From Candidatus Paracaedibacteraceae bacterium (GTDB lineage Bacteria > Pseudomonadota > Alphaproteobacteria > Paracaedibacterales > CAIOTO01): DNA of 64,000 nt. Under the pieces are notes generated by a model, which ran no database searches, was not told where the DNA came from, and was given only the letters and a program-made list of their open reading frames with translations. The stretch is taken from positions 112,120 to 176,119 of the forward strand of contig JAUYTZ010000025.1 of assembly GCA_030694965.1 (NCBI GenBank), in the 5' to 3' direction. Below are positions 19,832-30,310 of the stretch, in pieces (position 1 is the stretch's first letter; every line of letters starts with the position of its first letter). Made by a program: the position numbers and the translations under genes.

Positions 19832-21382
19832 CTAAAACCTCCTAGATACTACCCCCAAAAACATAGGTATTAATGAGTTTTTATTATCAATAGTAAGTGA
19901 GAATTTTTTTTTATCGAAATGTATTTTATTAACAATATTTTTTGTTGAATCATTAATGATATCAATAGATCCAATACTTATTCTGGCATTTTTATTTTCT
20001 TGAAAATGACTGACCACCGCGTCATATGTTGATTCTTCAAGCGTTAAAATAATTTCTGGCTGAAACCCAAGGATAAGTTTTATCGGCACCATAAGCAGGG
20101 CCCCATTAGTTCCAAAAAAGTTTATCCCCCTACTTCTTTCTTGATCTATGTGATCTTTATAATTTGCAACAAGGGACATATCAAACCAATCGCCTGGTTG
20201 TATATCCACCGCTTGCAATCCTGAAAAGGAATACTTTAAGCAAAAATTTTCTATAATTGTGTTTTCATTTTCAGAACCACTATTTTCAGAACCACTAACG
20301 GTCAAAAAGCAAAGCGAATTTATATGCGAACTTCTGCCCATTAAAGGGCTCTCTTCACTATTCCCACCTAAACTTCCATTTTTAATCTCAAACTCTTTTC
20401 GAAGGCCCAGCTTGCTATTTAATAACCATTTTTTATAAACAGAAAGAAAATCAGGCATGCGGTACATTGGCATATACGTTATAAAGGAATTAGCTTGAAT
20501 CACAGAGTCACCCATAAGTTGGATCTTAAAGGCGCTCTCCCCCATAGACGGGTAAAGCTGCACTGGCATATTATAGCGATTTTTTAGCGTGATATCTGCC
20601 GCCGCAATACTGCCTACACAATTTCTCGCGTCATTAATAATTTGATAGCCTCTTCCGTATCTTTTTGTAAGCAAAGCTTCAAGTTTTTTGTTTATACTAT
20701 TTATTTTTTTTAGAGCAACTTGAAAATTTTTGGACTTATTTCGTAAAAAACGGGAAAAAGTCATATCTGGGCATAGACATGAAAAAATCGTATGTGAATG
20801 TTTTTTCTTGTAAGCCGTCCAGTCCTCAAAAGCTTTATATTTAATTTTCTCTAAAGTCTGCTGCGCCACATCTAATTCAGAGAATTTTGTATTTATTTCT
20901 TCTTGAAGGGACGGATTTAAATCTTCCTTTAATGCGATGCAATCTAAAAATATAGAATAAATAGAAAACAAATTAGACCCAGGGTTATAAAGCCAACTAT
21001 CTAAAGGAATGCTATTTCCATAATAATAAACATTTCCATTTCTTATATTTTGGTTAGCGTCCACTAGATCTATGTACGTTGAAATACCAGCAAATGATGC
21101 TACTAAATTTTTATCCAACACCGTTTCTGTTTGAATTAAGATTTGATCAAAAAATTCTTTCCAAATTTTTACAGATGGCAAAACCGGTTCATTGGACGTT
21201 AACAAATTACCAATAGTACCGCGATTTTCAGAAGCAAACTTTATATCATCAGATCTTGAATTAACAAAAGAAACACCTTTGTTTTGGCTTGGTTCACCTT
21301 CTAAGGATGCACACACATCTATAAAAAAACAAATTATTAAAAGCTTGGATGCATAAAGTACAATCATGATTTTTAACCACAA
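19832..21382 (-). CDS. Hypothetical secreted protein, paralog A of a tandem pair
   Basis: Shares SFAGISTYIDL, GNVYYYGNSIP, YQIINDARN, YNMPVQ, DQERSRGINFFGTNGALLMVPIKLILGFQPEIILTLE with 21450-22961. Confidence 0.65.
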   Translation of the reverse strand: MWLKIMIVLYASKLLIICFFIDVCASLEGEPSQNKGVSFVNSRSDDIKFASENRGTIGNLLTSNEPVLPSVKIWKEFFDQILIQTETVLDKNLVASFAGISTYIDLVDANQNIRNGNVYYYGNSIPLDSWLYNPGSNLFSIYSIFLDCIALKEDLNPSLQEEINTKFSELDVAQQTLEKIKYKAFEDWTAYKKKHSHTIFSCLCPDMTFSRFLRNKSKNFQVALKKINSINKKLEALLTKRYGRGYQIINDARNCVGSIAAADITLKNRYNMPVQLYPSMGESAFKIQLMGDSVIQANSFITYMPMYRMPDFLSVYKKWLLNSKLGLRKEFEIKNGSLGGNSEESPLMGRSSHINSLCFLTVSGSENSGSENENTIIENFCLKYSFSGLQAVDIQPGDWFDMSLVANYKDHIDQERSRGINFFGTNGALLMVPIKLILGFQPEIILTLEESTYDAVVSHFQENKNARISIGSIDIINDSTKNIVNKIHFDKKKFSLTIDNKNSLIPMFLGVVSRRF

Positions 21383-21449
21383 AAAAGGCAGTAAAAAAAG
21401 ATAATATAAGGGAAAGCGCCAAAAGCTCCCTCCCTTATAGTTGAATTAA

Positions 21450-22961
21450 TTAGAGTTTACTTGAAATAACACCTAATACGATAGGTAGTGATGATTTAAT
21501 TGGATTAATCGTAACAGTTGAACTTGTGTCATCAAAGTGTATATCGGTGCTAGACCTTGTATAGGATGCACTTCCTCCGCCAAGACGGAACGGCCCAACA
21601 CTAAGCCCAGCTGATGCCTCTGTATGAAAGTAATCCGTGGTTTTACTGTAATCCGTTTTCTCTAAAGTAAGGCTAATTGCCGGCTCAAAGCCAAGAACAA
21701 TTTTCGATGGGATCATGGTCAAAGAACCGTTTGGTCCAAAGAAATCAATACCTTGACTTCTTGTTGGGTCAATACTGTCCTTATATGCTTTTATAAGCCC
21801 AGGATTAAACCAAGGTCCAGGCACCACAGGTACTGTAGCTAGCCCTGTAAAATCCACTTTTAAAGAAAACGCATCCGTATTTACATTCAAGCTTGTTTTG
21901 TCACCCGATGCACTACCTGATGCACTGAGGGTTAAAAAGTCCCCACTAATGCTACCATCAGCTGCTGCTGTCCAATGTGTTTCACTCCACGCACTATCAG
22001 TTGAGCTGCTACTGACAGCAATAGAGCCTCCTTTTTGTCCGCTTACACTATTTGATTGCCACTGCTTATAAATGGCAGGGAAATCAGGCATGCTGAATCT
22101 TGGAAGGTAGGAGGTGGCTCCAGCTGTTGGGGTTCCTTTTGACGGGTCATCCCCAATATTTACTTCCGTAGAACCATCTATATACTGCGAATATTGAATG
22201 GGCATATTATAAGCATTTTCTTGTGCTATTTCCCCAGCAGCACTAGAACTCACAAGATTTCTAGCATCATTAATAACTTGATAAGCAGCCCCATACCTTT
22301 GTATAAGCAACTCACCAAGCCTACTATTTGCGCCTATATATGCATTCAAAGCAGTTTGATATTCCTGATATTGCGTTTGGGTATATTGAGCAAACGTTAT
22401 AGTGGGGTTAATCTGTTTATAAGTAATCCATGCAGCAATAGCTTGTTTTTGAACAGTTCTGAAAGTTGCACTCGCTCTGTTAAGTTCTTGAGTGGCAATG
22501 TTCGTCACGTTTTGCAGGTTGGGGTTTAGATCTTCATTAAGTTTAATACAATTTAAAAACAAAGAATATTGATCAAATAATGACGACCCAATTCCATATA
22601 TTGGGCTATTATTAGGGATGTTGTTTCCATAGTAATGTATATTTCCATTTATAATATTTGGATTATCATCGCCTAAATCAGCATACGTAGATGTACCAGC
22701 AAATGACACAACTGTATTGTCATCTATTGGGCTGCCTAAAGCTTGTGTGAAAAAAGCTTTCCAAGCCGTCAATGATGTAAACTGCTCATCAGCGCTTGCG
22801 AGTGGCCTTGTGTCACGCAAAGCCTCAGGGCCTTTCCTTTGTGCAGAAACTGAAGAAGCCTGACGCAGCTTGCTCGCATCGTCAAGGCTGCTTGTTTCCG
22901 AAGCCATACATATATTGCTTGCTGTTAGAAGAAGAACTACTTTACTAAACTTAGTATACAT
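21450..22961 (-). CDS. Hypothetical secreted protein, paralog B of a tandem pair
   Basis: SFAGTSTYADL, GNIHYYGNNIP, YQVINDARN, YNMPIQ, DPTRSQGIDFFGPNGSLTMIPSKIVLGFEPAISLTLE; signal peptide MYTKFSKVVLLLTASNICMA. Confidence 0.65.
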   Translation of the reverse strand: MYTKFSKVVLLLTASNICMASETSSLDDASKLRQASSVSAQRKGPEALRDTRPLASADEQFTSLTAWKAFFTQALGSPIDDNTVVSFAGTSTYADLGDDNPNIINGNIHYYGNNIPNNSPIYGIGSSLFDQYSLFLNCIKLNEDLNPNLQNVTNIATQELNRASATFRTVQKQAIAAWITYKQINPTITFAQYTQTQYQEYQTALNAYIGANSRLGELLIQRYGAAYQVINDARNLVSSSAAGEIAQENAYNMPIQYSQYIDGSTEVNIGDDPSKGTPTAGATSYLPRFSMPDFPAIYKQWQSNSVSGQKGGSIAVSSSSTDSAWSETHWTAAADGSISGDFLTLSASGSASGDKTSLNVNTDAFSLKVDFTGLATVPVVPGPWFNPGLIKAYKDSIDPTRSQGIDFFGPNGSLTMIPSKIVLGFEPAISLTLEKTDYSKTTDYFHTEASAGLSVGPFRLGGGSASYTRSSTDIHFDDTSSTVTINPIKSSLPIVLGVISSKL

Positions 22962-23112
22962 AATTACATCCCTTTAAATAGTTGAATGAAATATTTCACT
23001 CAATGTCGGATGATATGTTTTTTTAAGAAAAAAAATAAAGGCGAATTAATATTATAATTTTAACCAAACGAAAAATTAGAATCAAAAAATCAATCAGATT
23101 AGAAGAAAAGAA

Positions 23113-23142
23113 CCACATATCGAGCAACCACATATCGAGCAA
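23113..23142. repeat. 15-bp tandem duplication (ccacatatcgagcaa x2)
   Basis: Two identical adjacent 15-mers. Confidence 0.9.
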
Positions 23143-23498
23143 CATAAAGGGTTTAAAGCACTTGGGCGCTCCTGGTTTCTGCAGTTTTTTCCCATAATCA
23201 ATTTCCAATTAAGTTGTTATCGTTAGAAATTTCAACATGTTTTCTTATTGATCGATTGTGCTTTTGTAGTTATTTGTTAAAAACAACAACCGAACGTGTA
23301 ACAATAACGCAAAAAAAAACCAATTTTTGTAATATTAAAAATTTTTCTGTAACTTGCGTGCCCAAGATATATACATAAAAATATAAATATTTTGTTTTTA
23401 TGTAATTAACAAGCTTGGTTTATACAGCGGTATTCAATCAAAGTGCGTTTGATGACCCTGAATTGTTAACGCAATCTATTTATAAAGGAGCATGAATC

Positions 23499-23834
23499 AT
23501 GACACCCCCTCCAAAACCAACCGTACCTACAAATGTTTACTTCGCTGTGGATCGAACTTTGATTAATTCTGTTCAAAAAGCAAAAAGTCTTGGGAACCGA
23601 CCAGGGGAAAATTTTTCTTGGGGGGCGACAAAACTTGATGCTGCTGTTCGAAGCGGGGCATCTTATGTCTTAAAATTTACCGTTCCAGCCGCTGGTTTCG
23701 TGGAAATGTGCAACAATAACGCATGCAAAGTAAATCTGACCCCCGCTATACCTATAGCAAACATAACATACACCAGCTATCCATTGACCAATCCTGCGAC
23801 CTTTAAGCAATTGCTAGCCACCCCGTTGCTATAA
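23499..23834 (+). CDS. Hypothetical protein
   Basis: 111 aa ORF with RBS-like aaaggag upstream; balanced composition. Confidence 0.5.
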   Translation: MTPPPKPTVPTNVYFAVDRTLINSVQKAKSLGNRPGENFSWGATKLDAAVRSGASYVLKFTVPAAGFVEMCNNNACKVNLTPAIPIANITYTSYPLTNPATFKQLLATPLL

Positions 23835-23988
23835 CCGCTTTATGCTTTGTCATTCCGGCTTTGACTGCAAACCCATAAAAAATTAAATATACTCAAACCA
23901 CATTTTTGGCTTGAAATAAACCGTTTTACTTCTTACATACAGTATACAATGATGTTATTTTAAAAAGAAAATAGTTGGCTGTAAATTT

Positions 23989-26900
23989 ATGAAAAAATCA
24001 ATATTATTTTTAACAACAGCATTTTCTGCTGGAAATGGATTTTGCACGGACTATCCGATGAACGATGGTGAATCAAAAAACTTTTCCGATTTAAAAAGAA
24101 ACGTATCTACATCGAGGAAAATCGGATTTGAAGCGAATGAAGTGAATCTAAAAAATGCACAAGTAACCGCTGAGCTGATAAATCAAGCTGAGCTGATAGA
24201 TGAAGCTGAGCTGATAGATGAAGCTGAGCATGCATTTGATTATAAAGACAGTTCAAAACTTAAACTTAAAGATAAAGAAAAAATGGCTGATTATTTAATG
24301 GGGCTTTTTGTTTCTGATGATAAGCAACGGTCTGATGATAAGCAACGGAATGATTTAGCAAAAAAAATTGACGCTTTATCAATTGATGTACAATATTTTT
24401 TATCGACATTTACGAAGGGGACGCCTTTACACAATACTTACAAAAAATTGCTTAAATCAGAATCCCCTGATTTTCTTAATTTCAGTATTCCACTCACTGA
24501 AATATTCAACAATACTATCAGCGGCGCTATAACAAACGAAGATGTTGACATCCTCAAAAAAAAAATAAAATCCTCAACCCACACTCCTTCCTACTCAGAA
24601 AACATTATTATTCTAATCAAAACATGCATTGAAAAAGCCGACAAAAACACCACAGCCGAAATAAAAATTGATCAATTTTGTTCTATAGTATCCGCTATCT
24701 TAACTGTCGAAAGCCATAATTATGGGACCGTACTTCTTTCTATCTCAGAAATAAAAACTAAGATTTATATTGAAGGGCTTAATTTTTTACTACGATGTAT
24801 AGAACTGGGGGTTATAGAACCGGGGGTTGTAGACTTTTTTAACATGTGCATAGAAAGAATCGATAAAGCAACGAGAGGCAAAATGACCTCTAATCGTATT
24901 ACTTCTTTTATAGAGCAAGGTAAGCTAATTGACCCTGCTGAACATCAGCAGATTTTCAACCTTGTTGACATGTGTTTAGAAAAAATTAATCATGCCGAAA
25001 GAAGCAAGATAACACTTGATAACATTGTTTCTTTTATAGAGCAAGTTAAGCTAATTGACCCTGCTAAACATCAGCAGGTTTTCAACCTTGTTGACATGTG
25101 TTTAGAAAGAATTGATCATGCCGAAAGAAGCAAGATAACACTTGACAACATTGCTTCTTTTATAGAGCAAGTTAAGCTAATTGACCCCGTTGAACATCAC
25201 CAGGTTTTCGACCTTGTTGATATGTATTTAGAAAGAATTGATCATGCCGAAAGAAGCAAGATAAAACTTAATGACATTACTTCTTTTATAAAAGAGATTA
25301 GGCAAATCGACGCCGATAAACATCACCAGGTTTTCGACCTTGTTGAGGTGTATTTAGAAAGAATCGATCATGCCGAAAGAAGCAAGATAAAACTTAATGA
25401 CATTACTTCTCTTATAAAAGAGATTCGGCAAATCGACGCCAATAAACATCAGGACATTTTTACTTTTATTCCAAAAATAAATGAAGTTATAAAAAGAAGT
25501 GTAGAGCCCTATGAGCTTGCTGATTTTATAGAATGCATTAACAACATCCCTTTTGATCAACGAGAGATGGTTATCCTTTTAGCAGGTAGACAACTTACAG
25601 AAAAAGGCCTACCCAATGACACCACCAAAGCACTCCATACTATAAATTTTATTAAAGATAATCTTAGCAAGCTTTTAAGTTTTACTGAAACCATCTCGAC
25701 AACACCTCAGCCCGCTAATGCTGTAAGTCTTATTGACGATACGCCTAATGATCTTATGGTTTTTAAAGATTTATCTGCTTGGGAAACCGAACGGAAAGTT
25801 ACTTATATTTCTGACTTTACAAGAATCTCCCAAGGTATCTCTGAACTTGATCTTTGTAAGATTTTGAGTTTTGTTGGTGCAAATGTTACAAAAACCACCT
25901 ACCACGACCCAGCGAGAACTTTGATTAATCATCTTAGTATACCCATAGACTCAGCGGGAAATTGGATTGATGACCTTAATAGACTCACAAAGCAAATTGT
26001 CTCTATCCCTAATGAGAATCGTGACGAGTTGATAAAGTTTACAAATGCATGTATTAATAAATTAAAAGCATTTACGGAAACTCAAATAGATATTTTTACA
26101 CTTTTAGGTTTTATAGAGAGTGTTAAAAACATTGATCACGATCAATACGAAAATCTTCTTGATTTTGTTGATATACATATTAAAAATTACGACAATTGCC
26201 CAGCTTTTCTCATTCTTGTTGAACTTGGTAGAGATATAGAAAGTGTTGGATCTATTCCAAGCAATGAACGTCAAGAGGTTTTGAGTCTTACAAACAGATA
26301 TATAAAAACACTTAAATGGGATAAGGCGTCGTTTGGGGCGTATGGTGAGCTTGCAGGCTGGATTCGAGGTATTCCAAGAAATGAACGTGAGGCGTTTTTA
26401 ACTTTTACTCATACATGTATTGAAAAACTCAATGAACCCCAAACTTGGGATCACACATGTAATATTGACTGCATCCCACACACTCGTGACTTTATAGAGG
26501 ATATTAAAAAGATCCCTAGCGGTGAACGTGAACAAATTCTTAACTTAGCCCACAATTACTATATTAAAAACAGCTCAAAAAGAGATACAGTTTCTGTTAG
26601 CAACTTTGCTAAATTCATGAGGCTTATTGCCGATATTCCCCACGACGAACGTGAAAAAACCCTCGATTTTGCTGCTAAATATATTAATAGTATTTATAAG
26701 GGAAGGACTCCATCTCTGTGGCATATGACAGAGCATACTGATTTTATAAAATTAATTAAAAATATTCCCTGTGATGAACGTGATAAGATTTTCGGTTTTG
26801 CTTATGCATGCATTGAGGAGTTTAATCAAAATACAACTTGGTGGACGGGTGACTCTATCCCCCTTAACGATAATCGTGATTTTATAAAAAACATTCAAGG

Positions 26901-27186
26901 TATTCCGGAACAGGAGCGTGAACAAGTTCTTGATTTGTTAAAAAAACTTCTCGAAGGAACAAGTATACATGCTGTAGGAAAAAGCATGATACCTGACATT
27001 AACAATATCATACACATTATTAGGAGTGAGGATGGCAGTGAGTATCAAAAAATTCTAGATTCTATTAGGGGGAAAAAGAAACGTGTCAATGAAGGCGACA
27101 CAATTGTTACCAACATCTCTAATTTAATCACTAACGGGCCATATCAAGTCAGACCAAGTAGTATTAATCATCAAAAAATATATTAA
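23989..27186 (+). CDS. Large secreted alpha-helical tandem-repeat protein
   Basis: Signal peptide; about 42-aa repeats (VFNLVDMCLERIDHAERSKITLDNIASFIEQVKLIDPxxHHQ); degenerate units (IPxxEREQILxxAxxYI) continue to the C-terminus. Confidence 0.75.
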   Translation: MKKSILFLTTAFSAGNGFCTDYPMNDGESKNFSDLKRNVSTSRKIGFEANEVNLKNAQVTAELINQAELIDEAELIDEAEHAFDYKDSSKLKLKDKEKMADYLMGLFVSDDKQRSDDKQRNDLAKKIDALSIDVQYFLSTFTKGTPLHNTYKKLLKSESPDFLNFSIPLTEIFNNTISGAITNEDVDILKKKIKSSTHTPSYSENIIILIKTCIEKADKNTTAEIKIDQFCSIVSAILTVESHNYGTVLLSISEIKTKIYIEGLNFLLRCIELGVIEPGVVDFFNMCIERIDKATRGKMTSNRITSFIEQGKLIDPAEHQQIFNLVDMCLEKINHAERSKITLDNIVSFIEQVKLIDPAKHQQVFNLVDMCLERIDHAERSKITLDNIASFIEQVKLIDPVEHHQVFDLVDMYLERIDHAERSKIKLNDITSFIKEIRQIDADKHHQVFDLVEVYLERIDHAERSKIKLNDITSLIKEIRQIDANKHQDIFTFIPKINEVIKRSVEPYELADFIECINNIPFDQREMVILLAGRQLTEKGLPNDTTKALHTINFIKDNLSKLLSFTETISTTPQPANAVSLIDDTPNDLMVFKDLSAWETERKVTYISDFTRISQGISELDLCKILSFVGANVTKTTYHDPARTLINHLSIPIDSAGNWIDDLNRLTKQIVSIPNENRDELIKFTNACINKLKAFTETQIDIFTLLGFIESVKNIDHDQYENLLDFVDIHIKNYDNCPAFLILVELGRDIESVGSIPSNERQEVLSLTNRYIKTLKWDKASFGAYGELAGWIRGIPRNEREAFLTFTHTCIEKLNEPQTWDHTCNIDCIPHTRDFIEDIKKIPSGEREQILNLAHNYYIKNSSKRDTVSVSNFAKFMRLIADIPHDEREKTLDFAAKYINSIYKGRTPSLWHMTEHTDFIKLIKNIPCDERDKIFGFAYACIEEFNQNTTWWTGDSIPLNDNRDFIKNIQGIPEQEREQVLDLLKKLLEGTSIHAVGKSMIPDINNIIHIIRSEDGSEYQKILDSIRGKKKRVNEGDTIVTNISNLITNGPYQVRPSSINHQKIY
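24943..25450. repeat. 126-bp in-frame tandem repeats (about 4 well-conserved units)
   Basis: catcagcag...ttgaccctgct recurs at 24943 and 25069 (126 bp apart) and twice more with divergence; translates to the 42-aa repeat. Confidence 0.85.
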
Positions 27187-27190
27187 CGAC

Positions 27191-27222
27191 TTCAATCAAG
27201 GGGGGAATATTTATCCCCCTAA
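27191..27222 (+). terminator. Putative terminator hairpin after the repeat-protein gene
   Basis: AGGGGGgAatattTaTCCCCCT inverted repeat just past the stop codon; weak U tract. Confidence 0.45.
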
Positions 27223-27460
27223 TTCGTGCCAAAAAGCCTTTAGGTAGGGTAAAAAAATCTCAGCAATTTTAAATTACATTCAAGGAAATATCTTTTCCTT
27301 TTCAAAACACTAATTTCTATATAAAAAATAAAAAGCCCGCCACACGTATGTCGTTGGACCTGGATTTTATTTATAATAACAACAACACTGGACGGCGCTT
27401 AAGTTATTGCTTTTCTTGCAACAACTGCAACTGTTCTAAAGCTTACCTTCTGCAGACCTT

Positions 27461-27706
27461 TTATACTTTAGTAGCCACCAAGGGTGCAGACGCCAATGAT
27501 TTGTCTAAAAACTTAAAACGCGGCATAGCCTTACCATTGTGCGTAACAAATTCTTCAAACATTTCAAAGGGGCGCACCCACAAACCGTAGTCACCATACA
27601 AGGCCTGATACACCACATGAATTTCAAGTGTTTCAGAATGCCGTGACATTCCTATCACTTGATAAAGATTTCCTTTGTAGTGTTGGTATAAACCTAATTT
27701 AATCAT
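27461..27706 (-). CDS. DUF1653 domain protein
   Basis: GLYQHYKGNLYQVIGMSRHSETLEIHVVYQALYGDYGLWVRPFEMFEE. Confidence 0.88.
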   Translation of the reverse strand: MIKLGLYQHYKGNLYQVIGMSRHSETLEIHVVYQALYGDYGLWVRPFEMFEEFVTHNGKAMPRFKFLDKSLASAPLVATKV

Positions 27707-27756
27707 TATTTATTCCTAACTATTTTTCATAACTCATTTAAAAGGTATGGATGTGA

Positions 27757-27789
27757 CAAAAAAAGAGGGCCCCAAAAAACAAGCCCTCT
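27757..27789 (-). terminator. Rho-independent terminator of the BI-1 family gene
   Basis: AGAGGGC ccc(a)6caa GCCCTCT with T tract on the minus strand, downstream of 27819. Confidence 0.7.
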
Positions 27790-27818
27790 CATCAAAAAGT
27801 TTAACTATAAAGATTCAA

Positions 27819-28574
27819 CTAACGGCGTTCGCCAAACAAACGAAGCAATGACAAAAATATATTAATGAAATCGATATATAGCGTCAATGCACCCATTACA
27901 GCTTTTTTGCTAGCAACATCAGCACTGTCTGATTCGTAGTAAACTTCTTTAATTTTTTGTGTGTCATACGCTGTTAGGCCTGTGAAAACAATAACTGTAA
28001 GCACAGAAAGTAACATTTGCATAGCGCTGCTTTTAAAGAACATGTTTACAAGGCTTGCAAGAATGATTCCCCAAACACCCATCATCATAAATGATCCCAT
28101 GGATGTTAAGTCTTTCTTTGTTGTGTACCCATAAAGGCTCATTGATCCAAAGAGAGAAGCTGTAACAAAGAACATACGTGCAACGCTTTGGCCTGTGTAA
28201 ATCATAAAGATAACAGAGAGCGATATCCCCATTAAACCAGCGTACGCCCAAAACAGCATTTGCGCGGTTGACGCTTGTATTTTGTCTAAACGAAAGCTAA
28301 TAAACAGAACCAAGGCGAATGGTGCAAACATGAACACATAGCCAAGCGGTGATCCGAAAATCATGCTCATTAACTGCTGATTGGTTGATAATAAATAAGC
28401 AACAACACCTGTTAAACCAAGACCAAGGGCCATGTAGTTGTAAACACGAAGCATAAAGGTGCGTAAACCTTCATCAATGGCTAAAAGTGTAGCGCTATTG
28501 CGAGAAATTGGTTGATCATCAAAACGTGACATAAAATATACTCCAGTGTCTGTTTTTTTAACATAGCAATTCAA
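27819..28574 (-). CDS. Bax inhibitor-1 (BI-1/YccA) family membrane protein
   Basis: Seven hydrophobic segments; VFTGLTAYDTQKIKEVYY, GALTLYIDFINIFLSLLRLFGER C-terminal signature. Confidence 0.93.
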   Translation of the reverse strand: MNCYVKKTDTGVYFMSRFDDQPISRNSATLLAIDEGLRTFMLRVYNYMALGLGLTGVVAYLLSTNQQLMSMIFGSPLGYVFMFAPFALVLFISFRLDKIQASTAQMLFWAYAGLMGISLSVIFMIYTGQSVARMFFVTASLFGSMSLYGYTTKKDLTSMGSFMMMGVWGIILASLVNMFFKSSAMQMLLSVLTVIVFTGLTAYDTQKIKEVYYESDSADVASKKAVMGALTLYIDFINIFLSLLRLFGERR

Positions 28575-28707
28575 ATTACCTTTGGTTTGCTATTGTTGAC
28601 TATTGTACTTCGTTTTTTATTATTTGTCATGCCTTTCTTTTTTTCAAAACAACACAAATCAAGAAGTGTTGCCCATCTTTAATGTTTTGCTCCACAAATG
28701 TATCAAG

Positions 28708-28966
28708 TTATGCACACACCCTAATACTATACTAATAATCTTTTTTAGTAGTTGTTGTAGTAGGGCGCTTAGTAACGGGGATAACTTTTGAATCCACAGA
28801 CTTACTAACAGGTAAAATCTAGTATTTACGGGGGTAACTGTTGATTTTAACATAGGTTATGCACAATCTGTGGATAAGTCCGTTCACGTTGTGGATAAAA
28901 GAGGTGTTATTCACAAGGTCAAAAAGTTGTTAACAGGAGGCTGTGTTTATGGGCAGGTTATCCACA
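28708..28966. promoter_or_regulatory. DnaA-box cluster, candidate chromosomal replication origin (oriC)
   Basis: TTATNCACA matches at 28708-28716 (+, TTATGCACA), 28857-28865 (+, TTATGCACA), 28869-28877 (-, TTATCCACA), 28890-28898 (-, TTATCCACA), 28907-28915 (+, TTATTCACA), 28958-28966 (+, TTATCCACA); flanked by AT-rich DNA. Confidence 0.65.
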
Positions 28967-29038
28967 GATTTACACACATGTATCTATGTAGGAATTTGCA
29001 CATGTTTGGTTGTATAATAAAAGTAAATTTTTTTTATT

Positions 29039-30310
29039 TTGAATGATGTTTTTATGCTAAATGCCCAATTTATGTCTAAAATTGACGTCCGTGTGTGGCA
29101 GTTTTTAGTTTTATGTGCGTCAGATGGAATTGATGCGCGTCTGGTTGGCGGCGCTGTGCGTGATGTTTTGTTTTATAAAAAGACTACCAAAAATGCCCGT
29201 GAGAATAGAGGTAGTAAGAGTAACGGCAGGAATGGTGGTAATGATGTTTTAGGTAAACTTGATTTTGATGTGGCTGTTGACGGCTCCCCTGATGAGATGA
29301 TTTGTTTTTGCAAAAAGCATCATATTGCATTTTTCCCAACTGGAATTGATCATGGCACGTTGACAGTGCGATTTAAAAAATTAACGTTAGAGCTTACAAG
29401 TTTGCGCGCAGATATTGAAACAGATGGTCGCCATGCAACAGTTGTATTTGGAAAATCATTTGAGGAAGATGCGAAGCGACGCGACTTTACCTTTAATGCA
29501 TTATATGTCGATCATTTAGGAAATATATATGATTACTTTGATGGTGTGAATGATTTAAAAAAAGGTATTATGCGCTTTATTGGTGATGCACATTTGCGTA
29601 TTTGTGAAGATTATTTAAGGCTATATCGTTATTTTCGTTTTTGGGGGCAATTTGGCAGAGGCGCTGTTGATCTGTCTGTTTTGCCGTCTTTGAATGAAAT
29701 TAAAAATCAATTATCAATTTTAAGTATTGAACGTGTTCAACGCGAATTTTTTAAAGTTTTAGAACAATCCTGGCCGTGGCGCATTATCGAATCAATGCGT
29801 GGTTATGGTTTGTTGAATGCGCTTTTTGAAAGTGATATTAATTTTGAAAAAAATGTCACCTTATTTAGAAAGCTTGTTATTTATGAACATGCATGTGGTC
29901 TTGCGCCTTGTGTTATGCGACGACTCGCTGCATTGATGAATGGAAAAGATGTACAGGCGCCTTTTAAGCTTTCAAGGATTAATCAGCAAAAGTTAACCTT
30001 TTTAATACAGCAGCACCATATTAATGACGTGGCATTTTTGAAACCTGAATTTTATGTTGACGCGGCACTTTTGGCGCTACCCCATTCGAAAGAGAGTGTG
30101 TTTCAAAATATAAAACAATCGAAACGTTTAAAGCCATTGCCTGAGTTTCCATTAACAGGCGCTGATGTTGTGACCTGCGGTGTTCCTGAAGGCAAAGAAA
30201 TTGGAATGATTTTAAAAAAAATAAAAAAATTGTGGATTGAAAGTAATTTTGTGTGGGATAGGGATCACGCACTAAACGTATTGCTATCTTTTATTAGACC
30301 CACTGCGTAA
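29039..30310 (+). CDS. cca: CCA tRNA nucleotidyltransferase / poly(A) polymerase family
   Basis: ARLVGGAVRDVLF, LDFDVAVDGSPDEM, RRDFTFNALYVDHLGNIYDYFDGVNDLKKGIMRFIGDAHLRICEDYLRLYRYFRFWGQFG. Confidence 0.92.
   Translation: MNDVFMLNAQFMSKIDVRVWQFLVLCASDGIDARLVGGAVRDVLFYKKTTKNARENRGSKSNGRNGGNDVLGKLDFDVAVDGSPDEMICFCKKHHIAFFPTGIDHGTLTVRFKKLTLELTSLRADIETDGRHATVVFGKSFEEDAKRRDFTFNALYVDHLGNIYDYFDGVNDLKKGIMRFIGDAHLRICEDYLRLYRYFRFWGQFGRGAVDLSVLPSLNEIKNQLSILSIERVQREFFKVLEQSWPWRIIESMRGYGLLNALFESDINFEKNVTLFRKLVIYEHACGLAPCVMRRLAALMNGKDVQAPFKLSRINQQKLTFLIQQHHINDVAFLKPEFYVDAALLALPHSKESVFQNIKQSKRLKPLPEFPLTGADVVTCGVPEGKEIGMILKKIKKLWIESNFVWDRDHALNVLLSFIRPTA

Noticed and set aside
24943-25450. Regular 126-bp repeats as a possible CRISPR or mobile repeat
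   Set aside because: Repeats are in frame inside a continuous 1065-aa ORF and encode protein repeats.
27348-27590. 80-aa + ORF
   Set aside because: Largely antisense to the DUF1653 gene.
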